NCBI GenBank assembly: GCA_916613615.1
Contig: OU744731.1
Location: forward strand, 14,328,726 to 14,392,725
Length of the DNA stretch: 64,000 bases
Origin: Steromphala cineraria
Lineage: Eukaryota > Mollusca > Gastropoda > Trochida > Trochidae
Direction of reading: 5' to 3'
In this document: piece by piece, positions 13,381 to 26,460 of the stretch
Layout of the letters: every line of letters starts with the position of its first letter
How positions within the stretch are numbered: the first letter of the stretch is position 1
The notes under the pieces: model-generated
What the model saw: the letters and a program-made list of their open reading frames with translations, nothing else
What the model was told of the DNA's origin: nothing
Database searches by the model: none
Position numbers and translations under genes: made by a program

Positions 13381-14844
13381 AAATTGCTATAGCGCTTTCA
13401 TCACATTACTAAAGTACAATGTACAAATATTGTTCATGCTTGTTCATAAATTTGGTATCAATTGATATTTGATTAAATATGTAAAAATCTTTATGAACGA
13501 TAAGTTCATTGAACATTTAAAAACAAATTGATTTTTAGTTAGATACGGAAAAAAACTCCATGAAATGAATAATATAAGATGCTTTACCAAAAAGTCATTA
13601 AATTACTGTTAGTAGAAGCTAAAGATATTTTATTATCATTAATAAATTATATCTTCTATATTACATATTTAACTTATATTAAAATTTTGTTGATTTAACT
13701 AATATTATAAATATTTTATATCAAACTAACATTTAAAATATAATATACAAAATTATTCACCTGTTGCTTTTAACTTACATGTACACACTTTCTTGCAAAT
13801 CAATAATTTGTTTTGTAATGCTGGTCATGACTCACAGACCCCAAGGCTTAACATTCTGCGTTGTGCAGCTGATGTACATGTAAGTAAACACAGCTGCTTT
13901 CTTATTTACCATGGGCAGTTGCTATAACTCGTGGCCATGAGACAACGGACACAACAATCCTCTGAACTGAAAGTATGCGTATTTTCAAATCAGATTGAAG
14001 GAACTGTACATTTAGAGCTTAAAAAAATACATCTACATTACATCCTGAAGGGCACAAAATTAAGGATATATTATAAAAATCTTGTAATACCATTTTGTGA
14101 AAGAATATATCACGCATACTACTCATGCAGCTAAGGAACATTTCTATATGGTCATATACATACTGTGATATAAAGCCGATTCGTAAAAGTTATGTACCTT
14201 GTAAAACAAACACTATCCTAATATCACATTTTAATCAAACACTGAAAGCGATGCAGACACTGTATTGAGCTTTGATATAGACAACAGAACAGGAGAAATG
14301 CAAATCGTATGATATATGATGGTTCTGGTTCCAAACGTTGCAGGCCTATCTCTTGTGATATGTTGTTGCTGGATACTGAATGTTTTTGAGGGGAATATAT
14401 TCAAACGAGCGAAAGCCATTTTCAATGAAATCAAACATTTATAAGTAGTCAAACACGTGTGTTCACAGAAACCAAAAATAAATAAAACTTAAGACGTCAA
14501 AGCCACAAAGCAATGCCTAATGAAATTAGTGAGAAACAACAGAAGTGACTTAAAAATTGCGAACAGGAAAATAAGGAGCCTAATATCTTTGAGGTTGGGT
14601 CTTATCAAAGTCAGAGGTTATCTTTTGTTTTATTGTAAAGTCAGATGTTTAAAAGACATTTTTAATCAATCGTCAACAGCAAGGAACAGTAAATGTACTT
14701 TATTCCGTTTTCATTTGGACTCTCAAGTTCCAAAAAAAGGTTTGATCCCTATTTCCCCTCAGCTAGCAATATCATAAACATGTTACCTAATTGAGCATAA
14801 ACATCATAAGGTGATGTAGTCTGTAAAAGTCACTTAAGATAAAT
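13381..14844. other. Very AT-rich non-coding stretch
   Basis: The interval 13560-13760 is almost entirely A and T, without an obvious repeat unit. Nothing else is recognised; the short frames at 13931, 14231 and 14520 have no known domain. Confidence 0.55.
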
Positions 14845-15257
14845 AGAGCCATGGGCTCTGTAGCTCATCAGACTTTTGATGGAAATAGTTTTTTAAGGTT
14901 TTGACCCATGTGACCCCAATTGGGGTCAAGGGGTAACCAAATGTAAAATTTAGAATCTTAATTGGCCAAAGAGTCTACACACAACTTTTCAGCTCTCTAG
15001 ACTTTTTGGAACTAGAGAAGAAAATCAAAATAGGATTTTAAAGTTTTGACCCCTGTGACCCCATTTGGGGTCATGGGGTCACAAAATCTACAATTTAGAA
15101 TCCCTATTGGCCAAGGAGTCTGCACATCAAATTTCAGCTCTCTAGACCTTTTAGAACTGGAGAAGAAGATGAAAATGAGAAAAGTTTACGGACGGACGGA
15201 CGGACGGATGCCTTGCCATGCCATAAGCCCATCGGGTCTTTCAGACCTGATGAGCTA
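14845..15257 (+). mobile_element. Family C non-autonomous element with internal duplication
   Basis: The left end holds a hairpin, AGAGCC-ATG-GGCTCT (14845-14859), followed by TAGCTCATCAGAC (14861-14873). The right end has the near-complement GACCTGATGAGCTA (15244-15257). Inside, a unit of about 140 bp occurs twice (from about 14897 and about 15042), each starting TTTTGACCC and containing a small palindrome, GACCCCAATTGGGGTC or a close variant. A (GGAC)n run at 15188-15208 precedes the right end. It has no credible coding frame. This resembles a MITE-type or foldback element; the superfamily is unknown. Confidence 0.7.
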
Positions 15258-16925
15258 AAAGGATGAGGATGTTATTTGCTCAAAATCGACGAGCACGATG
15301 TTCCTGCGACGCCAGTCCGAATAAAACTGTGACAGCTCCATGTAAAACCATATACATTCTACTGAATCTGTAAGCAATAATGGCGATGATGTATCCCGTC
15401 TCGGATGCCGGTGAAATTGTTGCCTGTTAATTGATTGTCTGCGGGAGCACAGATTCTAGTGTGAACAAAACTTGATGAACATGCAACACATTAAAAGGTC
15501 AACCAATACTTAGCCGCAAGGCGGTCAAATGTTCATTTCGTTCCTCGTCTGGCTATCCTAGAGTAGAGCCATACGGTTTTCTTCCACAACATCGTGAAAA
15601 ACGGTCGCAGAACCCGATCAATCAGCTACAATCAAATTAGCTATTGAAACTAATCTATTCTTCTGGTCACATCTTTGATATTGCGTTAAATAAGACCACG
15701 ATATTGTATTAGGTGTTAGTCATTATTGTCATTACTGTTGATTATTCTTCAAATATTGAACAATACAATCATTTCAACCTATTAAACTGAATTATTAGGA
15801 GCAGTGACACTTTCATTAAATATGATCATGGTATGTTAGAGGACACCATGGACACGAAACCTATAACAGGGCATGCCCCATTTGAATGTTATGAATAAAC
15901 CAATTTCATTATTTAGATTAGGTTAAACATTTTTCATCACCAAATTAAGATACAATGTAACAAGCCTATTTCGAAATAATAATGCTGTTTCTTACAATAT
16001 GAGTCCCTTCACCCTTTGAGGTTAAGAGATATTATACACGTACAAGTACATTATCATGGCTATACTTTATAGAAATCATATCATCATATTATTTACAAAA
16101 AGAAACCCTTTTTAAATTTGAAAGAACTTTCCTTTAAAGGTGGAGTATCACGTTTTTGGAAGTGTAAACGTTTCCCTATTTAAATAAACAGTTTAAGCCG
16201 AATGTATTTATCTCCAGAGTGCCACACGCCTCATACCTCAGCCCGACTGTTATGAGGCGTAGAAGGAACTATCAACTGTCAGTCAACGACTGCAATGAAT
16301 GAATTAATGAATGATACCGAATACGGTTGTTCGTTTTCGAACTCCTTATTTAGACATACTCATTTATTTTCGTTTTCGTTAGATACATTTAATTACCTTA
16401 AATTCTACGTTATAAATTTTATTTTATTTTTCGTTAGATACAATTAGTAACCTAAAAATCGTGCTTCTGTGCCTTTAATGTACCAATGAAACAGACTGGG
16501 GAGAGTCTCTAATGTTCCATTCCATTCCATGAATGATAAAGGAAGATGGGCTTCATAAATCCAAAGCAAGCTCCTGATTCCTCAATACCGTTGCCAGCAA
16601 GGGCTCTCGTGGGATCACTAATGTTCCTCCCGTAGTCAATATTAGCGTTAGTCGTGACCCTTACCACGTGAAGTGGGCCACGCGTTGGAGACGGTTATTG
16701 GTGTGGACATATATTCGATAGGGTTATCCTATTATGTCCAGTAAATGTCGGTGATATCTATGAATGCATACCTTATCGCCTTTCTCAATTGATTTGAATG
16801 TAGGAATGGTTGATTGATTTATTTATGACAGTGAGGCCGAAAGAAGTATTGGACATGATTTTATGATGACATTACCTCGTTTCTTCACATCTGAATGCCA
16901 TTGCTGGATTAAGTCACTATTTTAC
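15258..16925. other. Non-coding stretch with small repeats
   Basis: No gene was recognised. Notable items are a solitary CTAGAGTAGAGCC at 15558-15570, identical to the first 13 bases of the element at 27168, and a short direct repeat TTCGTTAGATACA at 16375 and 16430. Confidence 0.55.
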
Positions 16926-17282
16926 GCTCTTAGTCATTCTCTCCCAACAGAGGCAGATCAAGCCATGAAATGTTTTATACAGCCCCTGTTCTATTAAGCC
17001 TTGGTTACGGCAGTTTCCCCTGGCGGAAAAAATTGCACCACAATCAATTTGAATTTCTTTATCATATGACACCGCTTCTCGCATGGAAAGGGTGGTTTAT
17101 AATACAATGCTTTTGCCATGATTCAGTAGCCACAATGATAATTTTAGAAGAGCACAACTAACTTTGATTGCCTCCAATCAGGCATCTCCCATTCTATCCC
17201 ACAAAGCGGGCATAATATAACAGAGGCTGTATCATCATTTCATGACTTGATCTGCCTCTGTGGGGAGAGAATGGCTCTTAGT
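16926..17282. mobile_element. Mutator-like MITE, copy 2, with perfect 9-bp target duplication
   Basis: The element proper is 16935-17273 (339 bp), beginning CATTCTCTCCCAACAGAGGC and ending GCCTCTGTGGGGAGAGAATG. It is flanked by exact 9-bp direct repeats GCTCTTAGT at 16926-16934 and 17274-17282. The terminal arms extend inward for roughly 55 bp and contain CAGAGGC...GCCTCTG sub-inversions. The 9-bp duplication is characteristic of Mutator-superfamily insertion. There is no transposase. This is the best-preserved copy in the window. Confidence 0.9.
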
Positions 17283-18486
17283 GTTCAAGTTTAACATCAA
17301 AAGTGACCCGCAATACATTCATCATAACTAAATGTTATAGTGTCCCCTGACGTCCTGTCTTGATTAAACTTTAAAGGTGACGTTGTCGGTAGCAAGCAAT
17401 ATAGGTTTGAGGTTTATCAACTGCAGGATGATGGGTATCTGATCATAAATATTTATTGTTAGTTAATCTAAACAAAAGATAAAAAAAAATCAGTAAAGAC
17501 TTGAACAAATCAAACAGCACAAATGTATATCCTATATTCGTATCCAGCTGTATGCACTTTAACTTGAACGAAATGTTCATATATGAAACGAATATTGTAA
17601 CTCTTGGACTTACAATGATTATAGTTTCTTGGTGAAATACATATTTACCATCTGTTACTCAATTGGTCACGATAAAATCATAATATGCTTTAATAAGGTA
17701 TCACCAACAAATCATACATTCATGTGGGATATATTCAAGCATTGTTACGTCATGAAAAGAAATTTCAGTAAAACTAATAATTACTAGAACAGTTTAAGAT
17801 TTAAACTTATATGCGTAGATGACAAATATTTCAACTTTTGTTCATGTGTTCATACATGTATGATCGTAAAGCAAGATATAATGAGAACCTAGAAGTCTAT
17901 ATCATTGGTTTACATTAGACGTGTTGTCGACCACAGGTTTCCTGGACAGTGATATACGAGGTATTTGGCTGTTGGCCGAGAGGTCTGGCCTGACTCCCTT
18001 GAGTATGAATGTGATCAGTCCATGTACAAGTTGAAAGCAGGGGGTTAATTGACTAAGATTACAACTCATTGTTGCTCTCTGATTGAATTACTTAAGGACC
18101 TATGAACTCTCTTGTGGCGAACTGCAATGTATCAAGCACGAACAAGTACATCAGTCCCTATATAGGAAGGACACTGTGCAATTTGGACATTGGACAAAAA
18201 GTGCAACCCGCAAATTGAAATGTTCTGTGTGTAGTTATGTTCAGTCCATGGTAGACTTTTCAATGTTTCAAATGGTGAAAACTGAATGATATCTCTTGGT
18301 CAGATGTACTTTCTTTCTTAAATACAAAAATAACAATAACATTCAATGGGAACAAGAACCCCATTTCATCTGTCTTTGCTTAGAAAAATTCTGGTAGGTT
18401 AATGCTTTGGTGTTACTGTTGAATATTGTTGTAATCTAATCAGTAAATCTAAAGTTAGACCATCATAGTAAAACTAAAAGTAACAC
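17283..18486. other. Non-coding stretch between two MITE copies
   Basis: AT-rich, with no recognisable gene, array or RNA. The 68-codon frame at 18083-18289 has no identifiable domain. Confidence 0.55.
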
Positions 18487-18796
18487 GCTTTCCTTCATTC
18501 TCTCCCCACATAGGCAGATCATGTCATAAAATGTTGATCAAGCCTCTGTTCTTATCAGACCAAATCAATGGGTTCCGGCAGTTTCCCCTAGATTCAAAAG
18601 ACAATGCCTTTTCAATGATTTAGTGACCAAAATGATTATTTTGGAACAGCGTCGCTGATTGCACAACTACATGTAACTTTGATTGCCTCAAATAAGGCAT
18701 CTCCCATTCTACCCAACAAAGTCGTCCAATAAGAACAGAGGCTTGATCAACATTCATGGCTTGATCAGCCTCTGTGGGGAGAGAATGGCTTTACTA
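18487..18796. mobile_element. Mutator-like MITE, copy 3
   Basis: The element proper is 18496-18787 (292 bp). It has the same terminal sequence CATTCTCTCCCCACA and its complement, and longer inverted arms ending in AACAGAGGCTTGATCAACAT on the right. Flanking 9-mers GCTTTCCTT and GCTTTACTA match at 7 of 9 positions, consistent with an aged 9-bp target duplication. It is shorter than copy 2 because of internal deletion and has no coding capacity. Confidence 0.87.
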
Positions 18797-19269
18797 GTGT
18801 CATTGGAGTTGTTGTTTCCTGACTAAGAGCGATAGGCGTCAACATGATATAACTTTGTTTACTAAAAACATTATGAACTGATCATGTTGATCATGTTGAA
18901 TTATAAATCATAATCCCCCCAAAAAAACAACAAACAAACAATAGATGACCTTAAACTTGCCTTATTGACAAAAATGAATCCTAAATCAATTCTAAATGGC
19001 TATATGTTCATGTACACGCAAAGAAACGTTATTATCGATGAAGTTTCAATAGAAAAGAAAAACATCGCTCTTCTGATAGACACAATTGGCATTGTTATAT
19101 TAATCAATCACAAATAACACTTAAGGCTAAAGAAAGCTGTGAAATATATCTCTATTTCCGCGAGCCATTCCAATTTCCTTCACGGGAGATACGAGAGAGC
19201 ATCAAAGGCACAAGTGTACGATATCAAGATTATCGATTATTCCGAATCGCTCAGTCTTATTTAATAAAA

Positions 19270-19654
19270 CTCTGAGTGTACATATATGATGTCGTCGCTA
19301 GTAGCGGTGTCGCCCCTGCTATCTCCGTCCTTAAGACAACATCACGTGACATGTTTCTTCCATATAAGAGTGAACATCTCACTAAGAGCTTGTTAATGCA
19401 ACCAAGACGCTCGCAGAGTTTTTCGTACCTCTGTTCTCAGAATTTTCCCACTTGGCGCATCTCAACAGATTTCAAGTGAAAATGCCAATGATCCCATATT
19501 GCGGTGACAGCTTTAGGTTTCCATAGCAACCAATTACTGAAGGTTTTATATCAGGTCCGTTTCCCGCTTTGAAAGCGGGATTGCGAATTTGCTTGGATTC
19601 AGCGTGACAACTTCATTTCAGACATTACTGGTGACATCAGGGAGAGGTAACTAA
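19270..19654 (+). promoter_or_regulatory. Candidate promoter and non-coding first exon
   Basis: This stretch is less AT-rich than its surroundings. It contains an RFX X-box match, GTTTCCATAGCAAC (19517-19530), immediately followed by CAATT (a CCAAT-type box), and a 19-bp near-palindrome TCCCGCTTTGAAAGCGGGA (19562-19580). It ends at AACTAAG/GTAAGAT, a good splice donor with the intron starting at about 19655. No protein-coding frame is convincing. One possibility is an upstream untranslated exon, for example of the receptor gene 26 kb downstream. That link is inference only. Confidence 0.3.
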
Positions 19655-19659
19655 GGTAA

Positions 19660-22600
19660 GATACCATTTGCTTTGCAATCTCTTCGCATGTTCGCATGAA
19701 TTTTAGTCGGATTGAATAGGCTTTGTCTAAGAGGCGATATTGGCATTGCAACTTTAAACAATTGTATCATTCAAATGTGGCAGATTTGTTGGGATAAAAA
19801 CGAAGCATTATTTTTTCTTGAATTGATAGTAATACATATTTTTGGAGGAATTCGAAATTGCTGGTGTCTTGTTTATTTGAAAAGTGTGGTTAATTGGAAT
19901 TAACAAGTCGATGTTTTGCCAAGACCAACACTGTCAATCCCAATTTGATGAATAATCATAATGCAATTCTTCGTTCATATACATTTGTAATGAGAAGATA
20001 GATACAATATTTTTAATAAGTACACTACAGAGTCGGACACCCATATTTTATCTTAGGATTTTGTATTGAAGCCAACCACAGATGGTGTAAACCTACATGC
20101 AAAACCACTTTTTACTTGTTTTCAATCATAACCAAACCAAAACCAAGGCAGTGAAAATGATTATTTCTATTTATGAAAACCAATGCTTTCTTTTAACCTA
20201 AAAGAGTGTCGATTTTGGATAGAAACCTTGACTAAAGGAAAATTTTAAATGAAAACAGAATTGTAGCATTTGCATTTATGAACTGAAAATACGTCATGAG
20301 GGTAGAAAATCTTTTCAGGATAAAGATAAAACCATAATAAATATTGACAGATTTTTGAATGCTAATTAAAACCAAAATATAATGCAATGAATAACCACAA
20401 TAATATATAAACAGTTTGTATATTTAAGGGTTTCAGAATAAAAGAAATAAACACCGACCAATAGACGGAGATTGGGTCAGTTCTGATAACAATACATATG
20501 AGGAACGCATTAGAGGGGAAATATTGCTCTAAATAACGAAATGAAGAAAATTATCGATTGGCAATGCTTCAGTTGCTAGTCTTTTGTATTTGATTCGTCT
20601 TTGTGTGAATAGAATGAACATGAATAACAGTAAGAAAATTGTACAAATGCTTCTGCGGTTATATTTGATTAATATGCCAGCATTTACTTTAAGGGTCATA
20701 CCTGAAATATTGCTCTTCAGAATCAAGAGAAGAAAGATATCGACTTACAATATGTTTTCTTTACTATTTATTGATTTCATTTACACTTGTTTGAATATGA
20801 CATACATGTAAATATGAAAACGCTTCAAAATGCTTCTTAGAGTATCTTTACGTGATCGTACTGACAAAATATGTATATTATCTTACTAACGGTGAAATGA
20901 ACACTTGGGACCCCTGGGACAGAGACGAATTTGAATTCAATCGGGGAGACTGTTTGACTTATAACGTGTGTTTGCAAAGGGGAATTCAATTTACACTATA
21001 CTCTATATTGCAAGGGCTATAATGAACAAAGCGACCACTGACAGGATGGCAACAATGTTGAGGACGAGCCGAGATGATGTTGGTAGTGTCACCGAGGTTG
21101 CACTAATGGAATTGATGGACATGTCAACACATTTCCCAGACGCAATCAGAATGAACAATCCATTTAGACGGAGGATTGTTCTGTAAATCCCTCGATACGT
21201 ACTTGTTAGTAGTGAATTGGCAGTCTTCTATCAGGCTGGTCTATTGATCTCTCTGTGCTTGTCCAGATGTATAGATGGGTGAGATGTTTACTAGGTAGAC
21301 GTCCGACAGTGTATAGTTAGTAATAGAGTGGCCGGCAGCAGTATCTTGACCGGCAACAATTATTTAGACAGATAATCTACCTAAGGGCAGAAAAGGCAGG
21401 CCGGATAGGGCCTTGGTCTATGATGCATACAATCCAATTACTTGCCTGGAAAGGATTAGCAAGGCCTATCATCATGACCATTGATGAGCCCGACTGATGG
21501 AATAGATTACAAGCGAGATCCCAATTCGCTTGTCAGGTTTACAGTTATTCAAAAGAATTACGACTGGGCAGAGAGTACATTTCTTAGTTCTGGCTCATTC
21601 AATTTATTCGCCAAGTCACATAAATGAATTCTGCACCAGTGTGAAGCAATCTTATTTGTATACTTTATGAGATGCCATTTCGGTTCCTCTATTTTTGCGT
21701 CATAAATTCTGAATTGCTATTTCAGGTCAATTACAACCTACTAAGTTTCTTCTTTGCTGTGTTTGTTTGTCAGCATGATTCGACTTCCTTTATGAAATGA
21801 TGTATATGTTCCTAGTCACAGATTGCTTGAACATATGACCATGACAATGGTACTATAACCGCGGATTGACGAACGGAAACCGACCACATCATCAAATAAC
21901 ACTATCTCAGTTTACTTTTGTTGGAAAACATCCGTCATCGTTACAAACACGAAGTAAGGAATGCACTTTAATACAAAACAAGGATTGCTTTTTATTTCAA
22001 GATTCTGCTTCAAATATCATATTTATTGTAGTATAGTAACATTTAACAACATGAAACATTTTTCGAAAAACATGTTAACTATTTAACATGAAATAGAATA
22101 GCTTTGATATATTCTCTCGTGATCGAGTGCACAGAATATGCTTTAAATAAGTTTTGGGACATACATTAGCACAGAAAGCGTTACGTGTAGAGGAAGATTA
22201 TACTAGTTGTTAAAGTTTGACCATATCGCATAACGGTACTTATCCCGTACGTCGGGTGACCGCAACTAAACTGACAGACTCGAGGAGACACTTCAAGGCA
22301 GATACATCTGTTAAGCCACACTCATGTCGATGTTAAGTATACATTAAAGGCGGTTTACAAGACTAGGTTGTTATTACCGTCGACTAAGCCTTTCTCTATT
22401 TTTACATTGATGATATTCAAGGTAACCGAAGTTAACAATAGGACAGACTGATAGATCGATTAGATGTTTGATATTATGGACCTCTAAAATTGCTCTGTAT
22501 AACTGTCATATTGGTACCATGATTTTACTGAATTGAAAAAAGTTAAATCAAAATCAGGAAATGTGAATACATGTTCTCTCATGAGCCATTAATCATAACA

Positions 22601-23548
22601 ATATGTATTCTTTCAAATGAAAGTTGTTGTGATGGCAAGCTACCTCAGACAAATGTGTTCATAACCTTCTGATGAACTACAAAAGAAAACCAAGATGTTA
22701 TAAAGCCCGAAGCCCTTCAAATAATGCCCTGACTTGTCTTGGCTTAGAAGGTGTCTGTCTCCGACATATTGGCTGACGTAGTCGAGATGCGCTGAAGCAG
22801 ATTAGTGGCTGGACACAGACCACAAGAAAATTGCTATTTTGCCCGAGGATGAATAGCGCGTCTTCCGATACTGGACAGAGCCGTGGATGAAATGCAATAT
22901 CGGACAACAGATGCTTCAGGGACGAGTTCAAAACTAAGCCGCGAAATGTCAAATGTGACGACTTTTCTAACCTCGCCACAGAGCACGACTAAGGCTAAGG
23001 CTTGGACAGATATACACTGTCATGATACTTCTGGTTGAGAATTTAACAAAATGTCTCATCGTTTTTATTTGCACAGGCATGCTATATTTTTGGCGTTTAA
23101 TTATCTGACTTTGTTTCGTTGGTTTCACTAGGACATAGCAACCAATCTCAAGCAATCCTTATTCAATACTCAAAGGCCTCTGGCCTATAATGCATTATGA
23201 AGAATTATACTGTTCAATGTACATACACATGTGTTTCGAAGAAAAAAAACCCCAAAAACCCATCATGATATGACACATTGCAAGATTCTGGATTTCAACC
23301 AATTTACAGTTTGGTAAGTACGAGAGTTAATCTTTAGATGGGTGGACATACTACAAGTCTCTAAGGTTTTTTCCCTGTAGGTCATCATAAAAATAACACA
23401 CAAGCAACAACAACAAAATCTTATGAAAAGTTGTTGTCGCGAGATTTATATCTTTTCTCTTTTCTTGTTAAGAAATCTGCCGTTTTCAATTCATGATTCA
23501 TGCGAATAACATCTGAAATGTGCTAAATTATATTGTACTAACACATGA
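19660..23548. other. Non-coding stretch
   Basis: No domain-bearing frame or clear repeat was recognised. The minus-strand frame at 22698-22979 (93 codons) and the one at 20968-21186 are not similar to anything I know. A short palindrome, AGGCCTCTGGCCT, lies near 23175 and resembles the 3' UTR palindrome of the LINE at 53471; it may mark a decayed LINE tail. Confidence 0.5.
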
Positions 23549-23740
23549 TCAATAATGCTCAATATAAAGGTAGTGTTTAAAAACTGAATAATGGTCACAA
23601 ATTGAGGATACGTGAAAGTTGTCAAGCCATTTCTGTTGGTAGATATCCACAAGTCTTTGCGTAAATGAATTTAAAAAAATTGTTGGAACATTTTGAGCTA
23701 TACGTGGTTGAATCCAGTTGTGAACAAAAGCTGCTTGAAA
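23549..23740 (-). pseudogene. Decayed LINE ORF2 C-terminal fragment
   Basis: The last roughly 60 residues of a minus-strand frame include SFTQRLVDIYQQKW. This aligns with SFTQRMKDIYLQSW in the intact LINE fragment at 53509-54498; the following residues (SSICDHYSVFK) also match in spacing. The match covers only part of the C-terminal region, with no zinc-knuckle cysteines before the stop. Upstream the frame runs into unrelated inverted-repeat sequence, so the 130-codon frame is a chimera and not a gene. Confidence 0.65.
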
Positions 23741-23759
23741 TCTGTTGTCCAGCTTTATG

Positions 23760-23983
23760 TTCATCTTGGTCATCTTGGCCTCAAACATATTAAAACAAAC
23801 AATACACGGAACGATAAACACACACAAATCTTCATGGGAAATTACCAACATTTTCCTCGTCGTTTGAATTGATTGGTTACAAGTGTCAAATTCTGATAGG
23901 TTTGTCATAACAAATATCTTTTGACTTGACATTGGGCCCATGCGTTTTTTGAATTAATCGCCCAGAAAATTGACAGTTTTTTG
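23760..23983 (-). repeat. Inverted repeat arm, partner at 26130-26355
   Basis: The reverse complement of this block matches 26130-26355 over about 220 bp at high identity. On both strands it encodes the same spurious peptide start, MGPMSSQKIFVMTNLSEF. The arms are about 2.15 kb apart and point towards each other around two degenerate tandem arrays. The left arm abuts the LINE fragment. Confidence 0.9.
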
Positions 23984-24509
23984 TAAACTGTAAGAGGAAA
24001 TGCATAAAGGGCTCAGCTAATATTTCATTATTTTGACTCGTGCACCTATAACATGCGTATCAAGACAATCATAGATGTGAATTTACTAGAGTGACCTTTT
24101 CTTGGAGTAGGTTGTCAATTCTTTCACGTTCTCTCAAATGCGCTACTTGGAGTAAAGACGAAACATGACAAACTTAAAACATGACAAACTATCAAATATG
24201 TAGTTCATTGCAATGATTACATTTTTTTTATTCCACAATAATTAAAGATTTCCTCCGATATGATTGTTTGAAGGCCAAAATAATGACATTTTGTATAAGT
24301 GGTATTAGGTACGAAGTAAATTTATTTACTAATGTATTGTCACGTCTCAATATCAAGACTGGATTATTTAGTATGAAAGCATCCAAAAGACCGCCACGAA
24401 ACAAATTGTCCAAGCAATTGTAAAATCCTTTCAACTGGGCCTTCATGCCTAAAGAGGCATATCAGTATTCCTTTGAAGATGTGCACAATGCCATATTCTA
24501 TTTCAATCA

Positions 24510-25440
24510 GGGTTATACATTTCACATTTGGAACACTGTTCCGACTTTGACTGAACTCTAAACTGAATATTATAACCTTGAACTATTCTAATCCCATTAT
24601 TCATGTGAAACAGCAAACACTGTTCCGACGTTAACAACTATAAATTGAACATTAGAACCTTGAAACATTTCACTCAACAATGTCTATTTCCCTTATCATA
24701 AGACCGTTCCGAATTTGACCAACTTCTACCCTGAAAATCCCAACCTTCCAATATCTCAGGCAACATTCTCGTATTACTAATCGAACACCTCTCCAACTCT
24801 TCACTCTATTCTTAACTGAATATCAATACCTCCAGCGAACAGGCCTTTAACTCAATTCTAACATAAATATCACAACCTTAAATCGAATTAATTCTTTATA
24901 ATGAAAAATAAATTGATCCCCGAAGGCCAAGCCCACATAAGCTTTATTGCTCTCCTCTATCTCGTGAAAGTAATTACTGTATCGCATAACCCTGTCAACA
25001 AGGCCATATTACCTACAGAATATTGTCGGTTTTTATTAGAGACATCAATACACTATGCTATATTTCAATCCTCATTCTTTTCTTCACAAACGTACAACAA
25101 TTCAACCTTTAAATTTTAATATTGACCTTTTGCAATCAATATTTATAATTTCTCTTATCGAACACTGTTCCAAGTTTAACCTGAATACAATATACTTGAG
25201 AGATCTCGATCAACATGCTGGAGTAAAGTATCTAACATCGCTTCGACTTCGAGTGATATCTAACCTCCATACCATAACCTCCATTTTAAACAGCAAACAC
25301 ATTCCCGACTCTGACTTCATTTTAACCAGAATATCACAACCTTGAATCGAATTAATTCTTTATTTGAAGCAAATTAATCCCCTGAGGCCAGACCTCATAT
25401 ACACATTCCTCTCTTCCCTATCTCCTCTATCTCAAGCTGC
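24510..25440 (+). repeat. Degenerate tandem array, CACTGTTCCGAC type
   Basis: Blocks such as GGAACACTGTTCCGACTTTG, CAAACACTGTTCCGACGTTA, AAGACCGTTCCGAATTTGAC and GAACACTGTTCCAAGTTTAA recur, each followed by a variable TGAATATTA-AACCTTGAA stretch. A longer block beginning AATCGAATTAATTCTTTAT is present at about 24880 and again at about 25347. The array is therefore a higher-order repeat of about 470 bp built from smaller diverged units. It contains accidental open frames (24901-25119, 25055-25345) that are repeat sequence. Confidence 0.7.
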
Positions 25441-25789
25441 ACGTAACTGTGCCTGACAGCCCGAGCGATCACAGAGTCACTGGTAAGAAGACTTCAGTGC
25501 AAGAAGGTTGCATTGCATTGACGGAGGCTTTTGAGTGGAGGCTCAATGGTTGTACACGTCCGCCTAGCGTCAAGCTAGATTGATAGAGAGTGTGTATGAA
25601 AGGATTTCCTATGAGAAGGAGAATAAAACTCCTGTAGCGGCAGTCGTTGCGTAAAATTGTCAATACATTAATTTTCTATGACTGATGGAGATGTGTAAGA
25701 ACGAAGACAGAAACACATATTGGTATTTTATCAGAGCGATTTTTTGCTGAATGATTTATTGTCAAAATGACAAATAGCTCATAGCTTTA

Positions 25790-26460
25790 CTGGTGTAACA
25801 AAACATATTAAGAAACAAATGTCAATTTCCAGGGCGACTTATTGTTAAATCGCAAGGCCTTTTATTGGTTGGAATAGCCTCAATGGCAATCTACTCAATG
25901 CTTCTTCATGGTGAAAGTTATTCGAAATGACAATGCTATCAAAGCTTGACTCGTAGTAAAACAAAACATAAATAAACTCATGTCGACTTTACTAGGAGAT
26001 TTCATCTAAAATCGCGCTGCGTATTGTTGGTTATGATAAGCCGATTTTTGTTCAATATTACGTCAAAAGATATTCAAAGTGACAAAGCTATCGGAATAAG
26101 ACTCATATAACAAAAGATATTAAGAAACACGTCAATTTTCTGGGCGATTAATTCAGAAAACGCACAGCGTAATGTTGTTCTGATGGGCCCAATGTCAAGT
26201 CAAAAGATATTTGTAATGACAAACCTATCAGAATTTGACACTTGTAACCAATCAATTCAAACGACGAGGCAAATGTTGGTAATTTCCAATGAAGATTTGT
26301 GTGTGTTTTATCGTTCCGTGTGTATTGTATGTTTTAATATGTTTGAGGCCAACCCTATCAATGCTTGATCATGTCAAAAGTTCCCAAAATGAGAAAAAGA
26401 AAGGAATTTCATAGCAGATTCGCTGTAAATCGCGAGGCATAATGTTTTCATGCGGAAGGC
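25790..26460 (+). repeat. Degenerate tandem array, ATTAAGAAAC type
   Basis: Diverged units of roughly 150-260 bp recur. Each has a TCAATTT-CTGGGCGA-TTA-like segment, an AAATCGC-like segment (near 25847, 26010, 26160 and 26425), then a TAATGTTGTT-like segment and a GACAAAGCTATC-like segment. The third unit is the right arm of the large inverted repeat. No coding potential is seen. Confidence 0.55.
26130..26355 (+). repeat. Inverted repeat arm, partner at 23760-23983
   Basis: This block reads the same on the plus strand as the minus strand of 23760-23983, apart from scattered substitutions and small indels. It lies in phase with the surrounding degenerate array, so the left arm is most simply an inverted copy of one array unit that was moved next to the LINE fragment. 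Confidence 0.9.

Noticed and set aside
9386..18787. Repeated short units as a CRISPR array or bacterial feature
   Set aside because: The units are kilobases apart, have inverted ends and target duplications, and the context is clearly metazoan.
19562..19580. Palindrome TCCCGCTTTGAAAGCGGGA as a histone 3' stem-loop
   Set aside because: It does not match the conserved histone stem-loop sequence, and no histone gene is adjacent.
23549..23941. 130-codon minus-strand frame as a protein gene
   Set aside because: The N-terminal half is one arm of an inverted repeat that appears again at 26183-26368, and the C-terminal half is a decayed LINE fragment. It is a chimera of repeats.
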